Shown: positions 21,194 to 31,627 of the stretch, in pieces
How the letters are laid out: every line of letters starts with the position of its first letter
How positions within the stretch are numbered: the stretch's first letter is position 1
Origin: Alitta virens
Taxonomy: Eukaryota; Annelida; Polychaeta; Phyllodocida; Nereididae
DNA length: 64,000 nt
NCBI GenBank assembly: GCA_932294295.1
Contig: OW028576.1
Coordinates: forward strand, 29,085,227 to 29,149,226
Direction of reading: 5' to 3'
The notes under the pieces: generated by a model
Databases searched by the model: none
Told to the model about the DNA's origin: nothing
Seen by the model: the letters and a program-made list of their open reading frames with translations, nothing else
Made by a program: the position numbers and the translations under genes

Positions 21194-24100
21194 CTGAAAG
21201 TAAATATATAGATACATATGTAACAATTATTGGCTGGAAAAACTGGTGAGCTACATGTTATAATTTTTCATTCATAAACATATAGACATTCCATAAAATA
21301 AAATTCATTAGTATTAATTACTATAGAATAATTAGGTTTCATTCACTGTCACATTCATTTACATACTAGGATCTTCAGAAAAATTGAGGCATGGGCATGG
21401 AGGCAGAATTTGAATCACTGGACCATTGCAGGAAGTGTCAAAGTTAACATCCTCTAAAATACTGGATTACACCTAGCCCCATGAGTCTGGGACCCTGTGT
21501 GCTAGCACAGGGGTCATGGGTCGCTACATATTAAAATCATGAGATTCTGATATTACCCCAGGAGAAAGTGGATGGCAAAATTGTCAGTGAATGAATATTC
21601 ATAAAATATTTTTTATTATGTTACACAAGTCCTAAGCTGCTGATGGCACTATATTTCAACTTCATACATCAACTTAAAGTTAAACTAAATTAACAATTTC
21701 TTCAAGACAGTCTATGTCAAAATCAACAGAAACATAAAAACATGTCGTCGCAATCTTACAAGCAATCTGATTGATGCAAGAAAGTGAAAGTAGCCTGATA
21801 ACGTCACAATGGTAGTGATGACATCACAATGGTTGTGACGTCATTCATGCTTGTGATGTCATTAATTCCTGTTCCTGTGCTTGACAACAAGCAACTTTCA
21901 CTTTCTTGTGCTGATAAAAGCTGCTCTCTGATTGGTTGATTGCTTGTAAAGATAAATGAAAAATTCACAAGTTTGTCTTTCACAGCATAGTTGAATGGGT
22001 TAGAGTAATCACACATGGCTCAAAGTATGTGCCATCAGCAGTTGAAGCAATGTTCTTTTTCAGTGGACATACATCCAATGTGCGACTTAAAATTGAAAAA
22101 AGTTACAGTTCTCTGCTTGTTTTTCCAATGTAGTAATCCATGACCCCACATTCACGTGTGGGTCCCAGGGCTAGATTACACCAAGACAGTTAAATTCTTG
22201 TAACATACTATTGAAAAAGGCAAGGAATCCCTAAGAACCTTTTTATGTTTTAAATATAGATCTATATTAAATTAAGTGTTGGTCATGTTGAGGTTTGATG
22301 ACGATCGCACCATTATTAAGCCTGTTATGACATTATTATGGTTTTGACAGGCCTCTTTTTGTATACATTTTTATCAATTCATTGAGTGTTGTCAAATATC
22401 ATAACCTTGTATGGACATTATTTTACGTACATAGCTAAGCCAAACAATCACTGACAATTTACAGTGGTCGAAATTAACATTGAAATATCTGCGCTGAATT
22501 GACTAACTGAACTGCTACTTGCATCTATCTGGGCTCGGAAAACTCTGTCTTGGATTTCCAACTGTAGCTCTGTTACTATAATTTATTTTTCCAATATACT
22601 AATTGGGAATAACAAAAAAACAACATTTCGGATGAGCAAAAACGCGTATGTGAGGCTGTCATTGAAGGTCTGTGCTGAAATGATGATGTTTACCTTCTAC
22701 ATATCATTTTAATGGAATGCATTTCACAAGACGGCCTGTGAACATACCTTCATATGAGTGTGATGACTCTCATGCGGGCTAGTTCCATTGGCTATATCAA
22801 GCACAATATCACATGCGGATGCTGGCAAGAGTCCACAAACTGCTTGATCAGAAGCTAGGGCCTTCAGCAAAGGCCGATACATATGCGGACATTCATGCTG
22901 GAAACCTTCTTTGTCAAAATCAGCCAACAGGTTGTGTAATCCAGTAGATGTCACCTGAAAATTCAAAAATAGTTCTGTTATAGTTTTCTCTATCTGCATT
23001 TATTAGCTTTTGAAAATCAGCATTGGAAATGCATCCATTACAATATTGCTTCAAGTGCTCCCGTGTCTGTTTACTTCCTAAAAAATTCCTGCACTCAAAC
23101 CTAGTATAAATAAGAAAAGAAGAAGCAGTTAGTAATGATTACTTTTAATATCAAGAAATAGTTATTCATACTCATTATACTTTGATATTCATAATTTTCA
23201 TTAAATCTCCTAATTTTCTCATTTCTTTTATCAAATAATTTCTTTAAATATATTATTATACACTATATATTTTCTTTTTTAATTATGTTTTTCTCAGTTA
23301 CACTGTAAATCCACTTCATCACTCATAAAATTATTCATACTCATTATTGTAACACTAATGGATGATGAGGAGTCCGAAAGAGAGTTCAATGGGATGAGTA
23401 AAATTATATTGGAAGCTGAGTTCAATATAACTTTACTGAATAAATATATATATTTTGATACATAAATGTGTGTTCACAAGTCAATTTGAAGCGGTTTTAG
23501 TCAAAAAACAAACATAACCAGAACAGTTCTTGTGAAGAATTTATGTTAAACATTAAACATTAGTTACACGCTTTGTCAGCCATGTGACAAGCAAGTCCTT
23601 GATACTTATCTTCCATCAAATACTTCAGTAGGCTTTTTCTTTTCTGCTGGTGGAGGCATGAAGGTTTCCTGCAGGCCCAACGCTGTGCCATCTATCACAA
23701 TTTTATCCGGGCTGATTCCACATAGGGTGCAGTGAAATCCTTCCCTGAAGTCGATATCCAGAAGTCTGAAATAATTTAAATGGTGTTCTCTGTTGTACTC
23801 AAAATCTCAAATTACATACTTAGAACTGGAGACAATAAATATTTGTCTTCCTTATATATTATAAATATAAATTATGTTTTGTGTATATCTATACACAGTG
23901 TGTATGGTGAAAAGTACTGATAAATACACAGCCATTACATTGTGATGCTCAATTTGAAAACAATTTGGTTGTCATTATGGAATTAGGATCGAGGTCTGTA
24001 CAGTTTGGATTCAACAACAATGTGAACAACTGTATTAAAAGGAGTAGGGGGATATCCGGTTGAACAACATTGTAGCCTGTAGTTGGCTGTTTACGTCCTA

Positions 24101-27100
24101 TTTTGATGTTATACGGACTTTGATAAATCAAAATAATTGAGAAATTCTATCATTTAATGTGGAAGCTCTTTAGATTTTGTTAATTAAATCTAAATTTCTA
24201 CTGAAATCAATAATATATTTGGGGTCTACATTGTCAAATAGACCTTTAACAGTTCTTGCATTGTAGAACTGTGATCTTTGATGAGTAAGGTGATAACTAT
24301 CAATAAGTATATGCTTTACTGTTAATGTTTCGTTACATAGATGACATTTGGTTTGCGGTTCTTGCTTCGACTAATGAGAGTGAGTGAGGTTGGAATGGCC
24401 GATGCGAAGCCTCGCCAGTAATACCTCTTAAAGTCTGCAATTTTGGTAAGAATGTTTACGCTCTCCCAGTTTAGGTTTCATCTGGTGTAATTTATTATCA
24501 GCAATCAGATCCCAGTAATGTTGCTACTTCTGCCAAATATATTTGTTGACATATGCCCTGAAATCGGTGTATGGTACACACATGTCTGAGATATTGATGT
24601 TTAGGCCTCTTTTGGCTGCAATATCTGCCGTCTAGTGTCCTGTAATGCCCACATGACTGGGGACCCAGCAGAAGGCAACTTCATTTGAATTATTTGTAGC
24701 ATACATGTAGAATTGCATGACATTCTGTAATAAGGGATTCTGAAAGTCATTACCCTGTAGGGCCTATGACAAGGATTCAGTGAAAATGATAAATGTATTC
24801 TTGTTATATTTGACAATGTGAAGAAGGGCAAGACTAAGGTCTGTTAATTCAGCAGAGTAAATGGATGATTTGTTTGGTAGTCAGCGGATAAGAAATCTTC
24901 CATTACTTAGCCAGACTGCAGCAGCAACCTTGTCATCTGCTTCAGAACCATCGGTGAAAATAGCAGTATGGTGTCTGTACAAGCGATACCTTAACTACAA
25001 AACGTGTTGATGCAGAAATGTTGTATTTTGTAAACTTTTCTTAGATCTGGTGAGTGAGATACCAATTATGGGAGGAGAATATTCACAAGGATTGGTGGTG
25101 GTGTTGATTCATGTATTCTATCTAGATCAACTTCCAGATATTTTAAGTTGTGTTGTAATATTAGCCAAATGGGCGAATATAGTTTGCGTCCTCTTACAAA
25201 GGCTCACGTTGATGGTCAAAGACACAATCATGTGCAGGTTTTGATGGAAGAGCTTTGAGCTTGATTGCATATTGTATTAAAATAAGTTGTGATACATCAT
25301 TTAGACAATGCTAAATATGTTTCCTTCCTGATGCTTCAAAGGCTTTCGATCGTGTAAAATACACAAGCTCTTTTACTTGCTTTTTAATCTTAAAATAAAA
25401 ACTCGATCGTGTAAAATACACAAGCTCTTTTACTTGCGTTTTAATCTTAAAATAAAAACTGCGTATATGCAATGTCTTATGAATATGTACACAAGCCATC
25501 AATTAATTGTGCAAAGAGAGGGATCTTTCTCAGTCCCCATTTCATTCATCTTTAATTTTTGCCTTCCTGGTGTGCATATAATAAAACCATTTGATCATGA
25601 CTCTATGTGAACACATTTTCTATAATGTTGCTGCGCAGTGTGAGTAATTTGTTCAGAATTTTTTCTTAAACAGAGGGCATACTGCTGGTGATAGATATTA
25701 TCTCTCAGGGAGAGAATAATTTACCTAAATTTGTATCTGCACTGTTGAATAAAACTTTTAGTTGTGAAATAATTGGATATGAATTTTGAAACATAGTTCC
25801 TCTCTTTGGGTAATGTCTACATGCTAACACACGAAAAAACAAATAAGTATTCAGATAGGAACGTACCACTCTGAGGCACTTTACAGAACTAGAAATATGG
25901 AAATGCGATAAATGTATAAAAATTTTAAATGATTATTTTAGATAGACATGAATATAAGAATAGAAAGTCTCAAACATTAAATGCAATTCTAAAAAAAATG
26001 TTACGAACCTTATAAATGCGGATATGGCTATGCGAAATTTGTTGTAAGAAACGGTCTTGCAAAAATCTAGCTTACCAGCACAAATTTGCCTCAGGGTGTA
26101 TGACTTGTAATAGCGATGTAGTGGCAGACTGCAATAAACCATGATTACCATCAATTAAAGAGGAATGATCAAAGGCATATTGAACTAGAGAGAAGCTAAA
26201 ATTCATTACTTCATATCGCATTAAAAGCTTTTCGAATAGCTTTAATGAACTAAAATTTAACTTTTCCAACTAAATGTCCTTTAGTTACATGCCTTGTTAC
26301 ATGATGAAGATGAATTTTATTGACCAAGAAAAGGTCAAACATGAACCATTTGTCATACAATATTGTGAAAACAAAATCATAAATTAATATACTACAGATT
26401 ACATTCTGGAACTATTAATATACTAGATACATATTCACAACAGTAAAATATATTTCCAACAGTAAAATACATTTAATACAGAATCTCAATATAACGTTAT
26501 GTATTTGCCCAGAAACCAAAAAAAAAACAATTATGGTCCCATATTCATTAATCATAGGGAATATCATACAGATACATTGGTAAGAGCACCATAATTATAC
26601 ATTGGAAGATAAATCTGTAATATGTATTAACTTTTTTTAAGGCACGCAATGGCAAAAAGCAACGTGGAATAGCAGTGAAGTATGTTTGTGAATTCAGTAA
26701 CAGAAAATAAAAAACTTACTCGCTTGTGATGAACAGGCGCAAATAGTCTTTCATAACGCTATGTGTGAATCCAAAAAATCCCATAAACAAAATGTGGTTT
26801 TCAACACCATCATACATTTTTCGGCATGAACAATTCATGTAGGGCCTGAAGTATACTGAAACAATGTAAACATTTTTTAAACGTTTTACAAATAAATTTC
26901 TGTCATTTAATTAACCTCAATATGCTTGTTATTTTTCTTTTTTGGGGACACATTTTTAGGTCTAAAGTTATTAACATGAGAAGGTATGTATTTAAAATGA
27001 AAATTGAATCCATAAACCCTTTTATGGATGCAAGTCACATAAAATAATTCCATTAATCATTGTTTGTGTGAATTTATATTTTAAAGGAGTACTAGTTTGC

Positions 27101-30100
27101 CTTCATAACACCATCATTCATACCATTATCACAATCCTCATATTTATCCCTCTTTCACGTTGTAATTAGATAGCAATCGCATTGTTGATCACCTGGGTTT
27201 TGGGGGATGACTGTTTGCATTAAATGGATAACAGATGAATTAATGAGAAAAATCAAATATCAGAACTTACCATCAACTTTTTGAATGCAGAATAAACATG
27301 CAATGGGACACTCGGTCAACATTGCTCATCAACTGATGTTGACACCGGTCACAGACTCCTTCATCGGGGATCACGAAAGGCCTTCCATCCCTATGCTGGA
27401 GATTTTTAAAGGAATTCATGCCATGCGGTTCACCTACAGACAACAATACAACATTGTCACCCCAGATGAGAACATAGATGCCAAAGACAGCTTAAACTAT
27501 CACTGATTCTATAGGACGATTAAGAAAACAATATATATGAATAAGTCAAATAGACTTTAATTAATTTTTAGTTTGACTGTCATAAAAAATTTAGAAAGTT
27601 TCCTATTTTAACAGACCTTGATCAAACAAACTTGGTACATGGGATTCATATAAATAATATACTAACAAGGTTCCCTGTATCACTGCTAGTAATGAATAAA
27701 TAAATTAACTGAGAAAAATAAATAGACAGTATATTATAATCACCCTTTTCATCGAAGATAGGCACTTTCGCTTCACTTTGACTGCACGCCTCAATATAAT
27801 TACGCATTTGAGGCGTGGTCTGGAAGGCAGTCAAAAATTCGGCTAAATCTCCTGGTTGTCCTACGATGTCGCACTCATCCTTTTTTTTTTGTAAACAAAG
27901 GATATGGTCACATGTGTTTTTGCAGCAAGTCCCACACCTTAACTTTGTAACAGGTGGTGACACCTTGTTGTAGATGAAAGTGCACACACCCCATTTTCCA
28001 CTCGCTGGTCTCACGCCAATGTAGCATGGCCCACCAGGCACAGCGCAGAATAATTCCTTTAAAATAAAATGAAAAGATAATTGTTAACTATTCCAAACTA
28101 ACAATTGGATTCTCTGCAGATTTTTGATTTAGATGAAAAATAAAAAAACCTTTAGATTCCTTTTTGTCGTAATATATATAAGTGGTATTTTTAAAATGAG
28201 CAAAAAACGGTTATAGCGGGTCCTCCATACCGTGATTAAAGCCTAATTAAGTTTGTTTTGGACATCCAACGGATAACCAGCGAATGCCCAGCAGATAAAA
28301 AAATAAGGCACCACAATCCGGATTATTTTTGAACATGTTCAAAAATTGCCATTTGTCTGCCGGACATGCACATTTACCTGCTGGGCATAGCCAAGTGCCA
28401 AGCGAGTGTCCAGTGGACGGCAACTTATAATCATACGTCTCACTGTCCGCCAGGATATACTTGAATGTGGGATACCCCCTAAGCCAGTAACCTAGTACAT
28501 ACCTGGGGTAATGCCATATGATATTTGTGATCCAATTCCTCTGTCGAACTTGATGCCTGACCTGAAAATAGATAACATTTTTTTTGGCAATTCTGACGAG
28601 ATTTACACATTTAACGAGGTGATTTGGGTTTTGGTTATTTAACCTGACAGAGTTCCTGCTTTTACCACGAGAAATCTCTAGGGTCACTATTTTTCTGAAC
28701 AAGGATGATTGATGATTTAGATGATGCATCCGAGAAAGATAAGGTTCAGTGTGCTCTCTGGGACACTGGAAAAATGTAAATGGTGGGGATGCAATTTGTA
28801 CAGACTGATTTCTTTGATAGTTGCTAGTATCTATTGAAACAATTTTTGTTTCTATTTCTTGTAAATATTACAGATTTTAACATATTTCTAACATACAGAA
28901 ATAGAAATAAAAATAAATATTTATCTATGTACATAGCAAAAAAGGTTTTCTGGCAAACTTAGAAATAACTAAAAGAAATGCTCAATAATACTTAGATTTA
29001 GGTACTATCAATAATTTCTAATTTATAGTGATTAACAAATTTTTACCAATATTTATTGAGTCAAATGTATGTTAAGACAAATGTATGTTAAGACAAATTC
29101 ATGTTCACATAATGTTCTTACCTAATGACCACAATGACTGTGCATCTATGCCACTCTCTTCGTCATACTGTACGAGGTACATTTGAAGAGCTTTGATGTG
29201 TATGCATGCATCACCTTTGAAAACTGAAAGAATTAAGAACAATTATTCTAATAACTTTTGATAAGTGTGACTACTTGAATACTACACTGCATGCCAAATT
29301 ATTAAGCGAGTTCGTTTTTGGTCCATATTTAATTCTGTTTTGGAAATATACATAAATATATTATTTCTAGGGTAATAAGTAGAAGAGAATACTGTAATAA
29401 GGGAACCATTTGTGGTTTGTCTAATAGGGGAGCTATGCTGTGATTAGTTCCCATAATAACTGGACTCTGTCAGCCCTAGAAACCCAACATTTCCCTAAAA
29501 ATTCAAATGCCTCCTGCACTTCCCTTGAAATTTTGTATAGATTTGGTAAACAAAAATTTTACAGCTCCATTCTTAAGGGAACTCGATTCAGCCAAAAACA
29601 ACATTTTCTCCACCATTTGTTTAGCTCGAGCTCTTAAGATAAAAATAATCACAGACATACTACATTAGGTGTGCTAACATCCAGCACTTAAAAGTATCTT
29701 GCATCAATACTAAGTCAAAAATGATGTCATATCATAATACCCAGGCTGAAATAGAACCCGTTTGTTTGAATAACAGTCGGCTCATAGTTTTAGCCATTAT
29801 ACATATCATTACCTTACTGAGTTTGACAAATTTTAAAGAAATCACACACCAAAATAAATTTAATTGTATACTTTATACAGAGTATATAAGCAGATAAGTA
29901 CCAGTCTCAAGTGGTTGAGTCACTTCATTCCCAAGAGATTGAGCAAACTGCTGTCTTTCAAAATCACATGAACACAAATACAGAAAGTCATAGCTTTCAG
30001 GGACTTTCATTGCCTTCCAGATGATGAATATGTGCTCTTGTTGCTGAAACAATTTAATCATTAACTCATTTTATAAGGCAAGGCATGACATGTTAAGAAC

Positions 30101-31627
30101 TTTAAATTTATTTAATCATATTATGAAATTCCATTGCAACAAATTCTATGACCCCTTGGAACTTTGAAATGGTTCTTTCAAGGCGTGAACAACTTACTTT
30201 TATTGACCTTTTTTGTGTGTCATAACCCAGGATTGAAAACACTAAATCTTTCTCAAGCATAGCCACATATTCAAACTTCTTCATCAAGTACCCATAGTGG
30301 TCTGAATGGGTTAATGCAACCTGTAAAACGGTAAGGCAGCCTGTTGTAATAGTTCAGAAATAATGAAACAATTTAATACCTACGTTGAAACGCTGAAATA
30401 TTAAGTTATAGAATAATTTCAAAAAAATCAGCGATGATAACTCATAGGAGTTTAATATCTTCAATAAGCTACTTCTTTGCATGGTTTCAGCCCTAGAAAC
30501 CAATTTTCCCCTAAAAAACCAAAATTCAGATGCCTCCTCCATATCAATCAATAGACTTTTGTTTAGCTCCTTTATCAATTAGATAAACACAAATCTTACA
30601 GTTCCATTCATAAGGGAACTATTTATGAAATGAAAAAAATTTTCTCAAGCTCGTTTTTTTTGGTCGAGCACTTTAGATTAAAAAATTCAAAGACAGACTG
30701 CAACACGTGTGCTAACATCCAGCACTGAAATCATCTTGATAATGACTTAGCATTGAAAAGGAGGCATTAAATTTATGCTTGCATTCCCCTGTTTATTGAG
30801 GAGAAAGCCAGTTTCTGGGGTTGAAAGAGTCCAGCTGATTGGGGAACTTCTCAGGGCACAGTTCCCCTAATTGCTAGACTATGAATGACTCCCTAATAAC
30901 ATTTTTTTTCTTTACTGGTTAATTGGTATAAAATTACTGGCTGTGCAGTATAGGTAGATATAACTAACATTCAAAAAAGTAAATTATTACAAATGAGGTT
31001 TGAATGTGTGAGGAATTAATTCTCTGGAAGTGACAGATCATCAATGACACCATTTGTAAAAACATGAACTCACTTGATCATCTGAATTCAGTGCCTTGGC
31101 AGGATCTTCTGTATCACTGGTGGCTGGCTCATTCTGTGGTTGATTCTGTATGAAAGATACAAATTTTATAAATTACACTGTAAAATATAGGCCATTAACG
31201 CCAAAAGGATCACAACAGCCACAAGTAGTTCAGAAAAGTCTGACAGAGGGCAGCAGCACCTAGTCAATGGACTGACTTACGCGTATATGCAATCCAGAAT
31301 AAGAAGTCTTGGGTGTTTCTGAGGGATACTCCATACAGAAATATGTAAATGAAAATGTTATTTGGAATAAAAAGTGTATAATTATCACTGAGAGTTAATC
31401 AATTTTTTCACATAATTTCAAGTAAATAATAAACACATTCTGGCTTAAGAATAAGCAAATGAATGTTTGCAATGAATTTAAATTCTTGCCAGACCGGGAA
31501 AAAGACATCCCAACCAAAAAATAATAAAATTATACAATCTTACCATCACAGTTTGATTATTTCCCTCCCTGTGATATGGAAGCCCATCCTTCCCTCTAAG
31601 AAACTTCCTTTTAACCTTCATGGACAT
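18579..31627 (-). CDS. KDZ/HMGXB3-type transposase-like protein, 15-exon gene with breaks
   Basis: Exons, high to low: 31544-31627, 31074-31145, 30198-30320, 29902-30043, 29122-29223, 28503-28561, 27744-28056, 27271-27433, 26720-26855, 23610-23765, 22748-23100, 20857-21193, 20149-20232, 19346-19468, 18579-18826. Phases agree except at two frame breaks (exons 8 and 11). The donor of exon 10 reads ATAAGT instead of GTAAGT. The start is ATG 31627-31625. The protein resembles proteins annotated as HMG-domain-containing protein 3 and the KDZ (Kyakuja-Dileera-Zisupton) transposase group: a Cys/His module, CxC-like cysteines, then a core with GVCYGFQMM, IIYDNACKLHQYCLN and FMVDKFHWLNH. No HMG box is seen. 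It is either a decaying intron-bearing transposase or a host derivative. Confidence 0.8.
21464..22182. mobile_element. Palindromic (foldback/MITE-like) element in intron 11
   Basis: The two ends are inverted copies of about 60 bp, each containing its own hairpin (a 'gggaccc' / 'gggtc' pair and 'ggggtcatgg'). Inner pairs such as 'agctgctgatggcact' (about 21650) versus 'gtgccatcagcag' (about 22030), and 'gaaagtgaaagt' (about 21783) versus 'actttcactttc' (about 21893), share the same centre near 21840. The whole 0.7 kb is thus an imperfect palindrome. There is no ORF and no target duplication was identified. Confidence 0.6.
22748..23765 (-). CDS. Exons 10-11: middle region of the KDZ-like protein
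   Basis: Exon 10 (23610-23765) encodes FREGFHCTLCGISPDKIVID and DGTALGLQETFMPP, a Cys-containing CxxCGxxPxxVxxDGTALG motif seen across this group. Its expected donor reads AG/ATAAGT. Exon 11 (22748-23100) begins in phase with it but must change frame near 23000 to reach HECPHMYRPLLKALASDQ, then AVCGLLPASACDIVL, after which a good donor (AAG/GTATGT) follows. Without the change the frame stops soon after 22950. Confidence 0.65.
24240..24990 (-). mobile_element. Decayed LINE with RNase H domain and CxxC tail
   Basis: Minus-strand frames read FTDGSEADDKVAAAVWLSNG, AELTDLSLALLHIVKYN, then EVAFCWVPSHVGITGH and ADIAAKRGL. These are an RNase H domain as found downstream of the reverse transcriptase in some LINE clades. 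Further on, KCHLCNETLTVKHIL is the usual C-x2-C...H near the 3' end. Stops and frame changes show it is dead. Confidence 0.8.
25320..25605 (+). mobile_element. Decayed LINE reverse transcriptase fragment with internal 57-bp tandem duplication
   Basis: The plus strand reads PDASKAFDRVKY, the motif A region of a LINE reverse transcriptase. A 57-bp unit beginning with CGATCGTGTAAAA is directly duplicated (25347 and 25404), breaking the frame. LMNMYTSHQLIVQREGSFS follows, matching the LxNMYxxQxxxVRWxGxxS segment downstream of motif A. Orientation is opposite to the neighbouring LINE, so it is a separate insertion. Confidence 0.7.
26720..28056 (-). CDS. Exons 7-9: SWIM-like Cys/His and CxC modules of the KDZ-like protein
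   Basis: Exon 7 (27744-28056) encodes KLRCGTCCKNTCDHILCL, a C-x2-C-C...C-x-H arrangement like a SWIM zinc site. Exon 8 (27271-27433) carries VCDRCQHQLM but runs into TGA 27273-27275 just before a strong GTAAGT donor. The alternative frame at its 3' end is the one that joins exon 9 in phase. Exon 9 (26720-26855) gives VYFRPYMNCSCRKMYDG and a FTHSVMKDYLRLFITS helix, characteristic of the family. One base is therefore in excess or missing inside exon 8. Confidence 0.7.
28503..31627 (-). CDS. Exons 1-6: N-terminal region of the KDZ-like protein
   Basis: Six exons with matching phases encode about 190 residues. Exon 1 is short and basic (MSMKVKRKFLRGKDG). Exon 2 is acidic (SDTEDPAKALNSDD). Exons 3-4 look globular (YGYLMKKFEYVAMLEKDLVF, then a HIFIIWKAMKVPESYDFLYL stretch and CSCDFERQQFAQSL). 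Exons 5-6 continue with VFKGDACIHIKALQMYL and a short polar stretch. I recognise no named domain here. Introns of 50 bp to 1 kb carry small dispersed repeats. Confidence 0.65.
29473..29701. repeat. Dispersed intronic repeat, copy 1
   Basis: A roughly 230-bp segment begins at 'gccctagaaacc' and ends at 'gctaacatccagcact', with a diverged direct copy at 30490-30738 in the adjacent intron. Both share 'catgcctcct'-like, 'aagggaact' and 'gctcgagc'-like blocks. This is probably a short non-autonomous element family. Confidence 0.55.
30490..30738. repeat. Dispersed intronic repeat, copy 2
   Basis: Diverged direct copy of the segment at 29473-29701, with several small indels. It lies between exons 2 and 3 of the KDZ-like gene. 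No ORF. Confidence 0.55.

Larger units (their letters stand above)
23766..26719. other. Large intron 9 of the KDZ-like gene
   Basis: About 2.95 kb between exon 9 and exon 10. It holds two unrelated LINE fragments in opposite orientation (listed separately) and AT-rich sequence. No additional exon of the gene was found. Confidence 0.5.
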
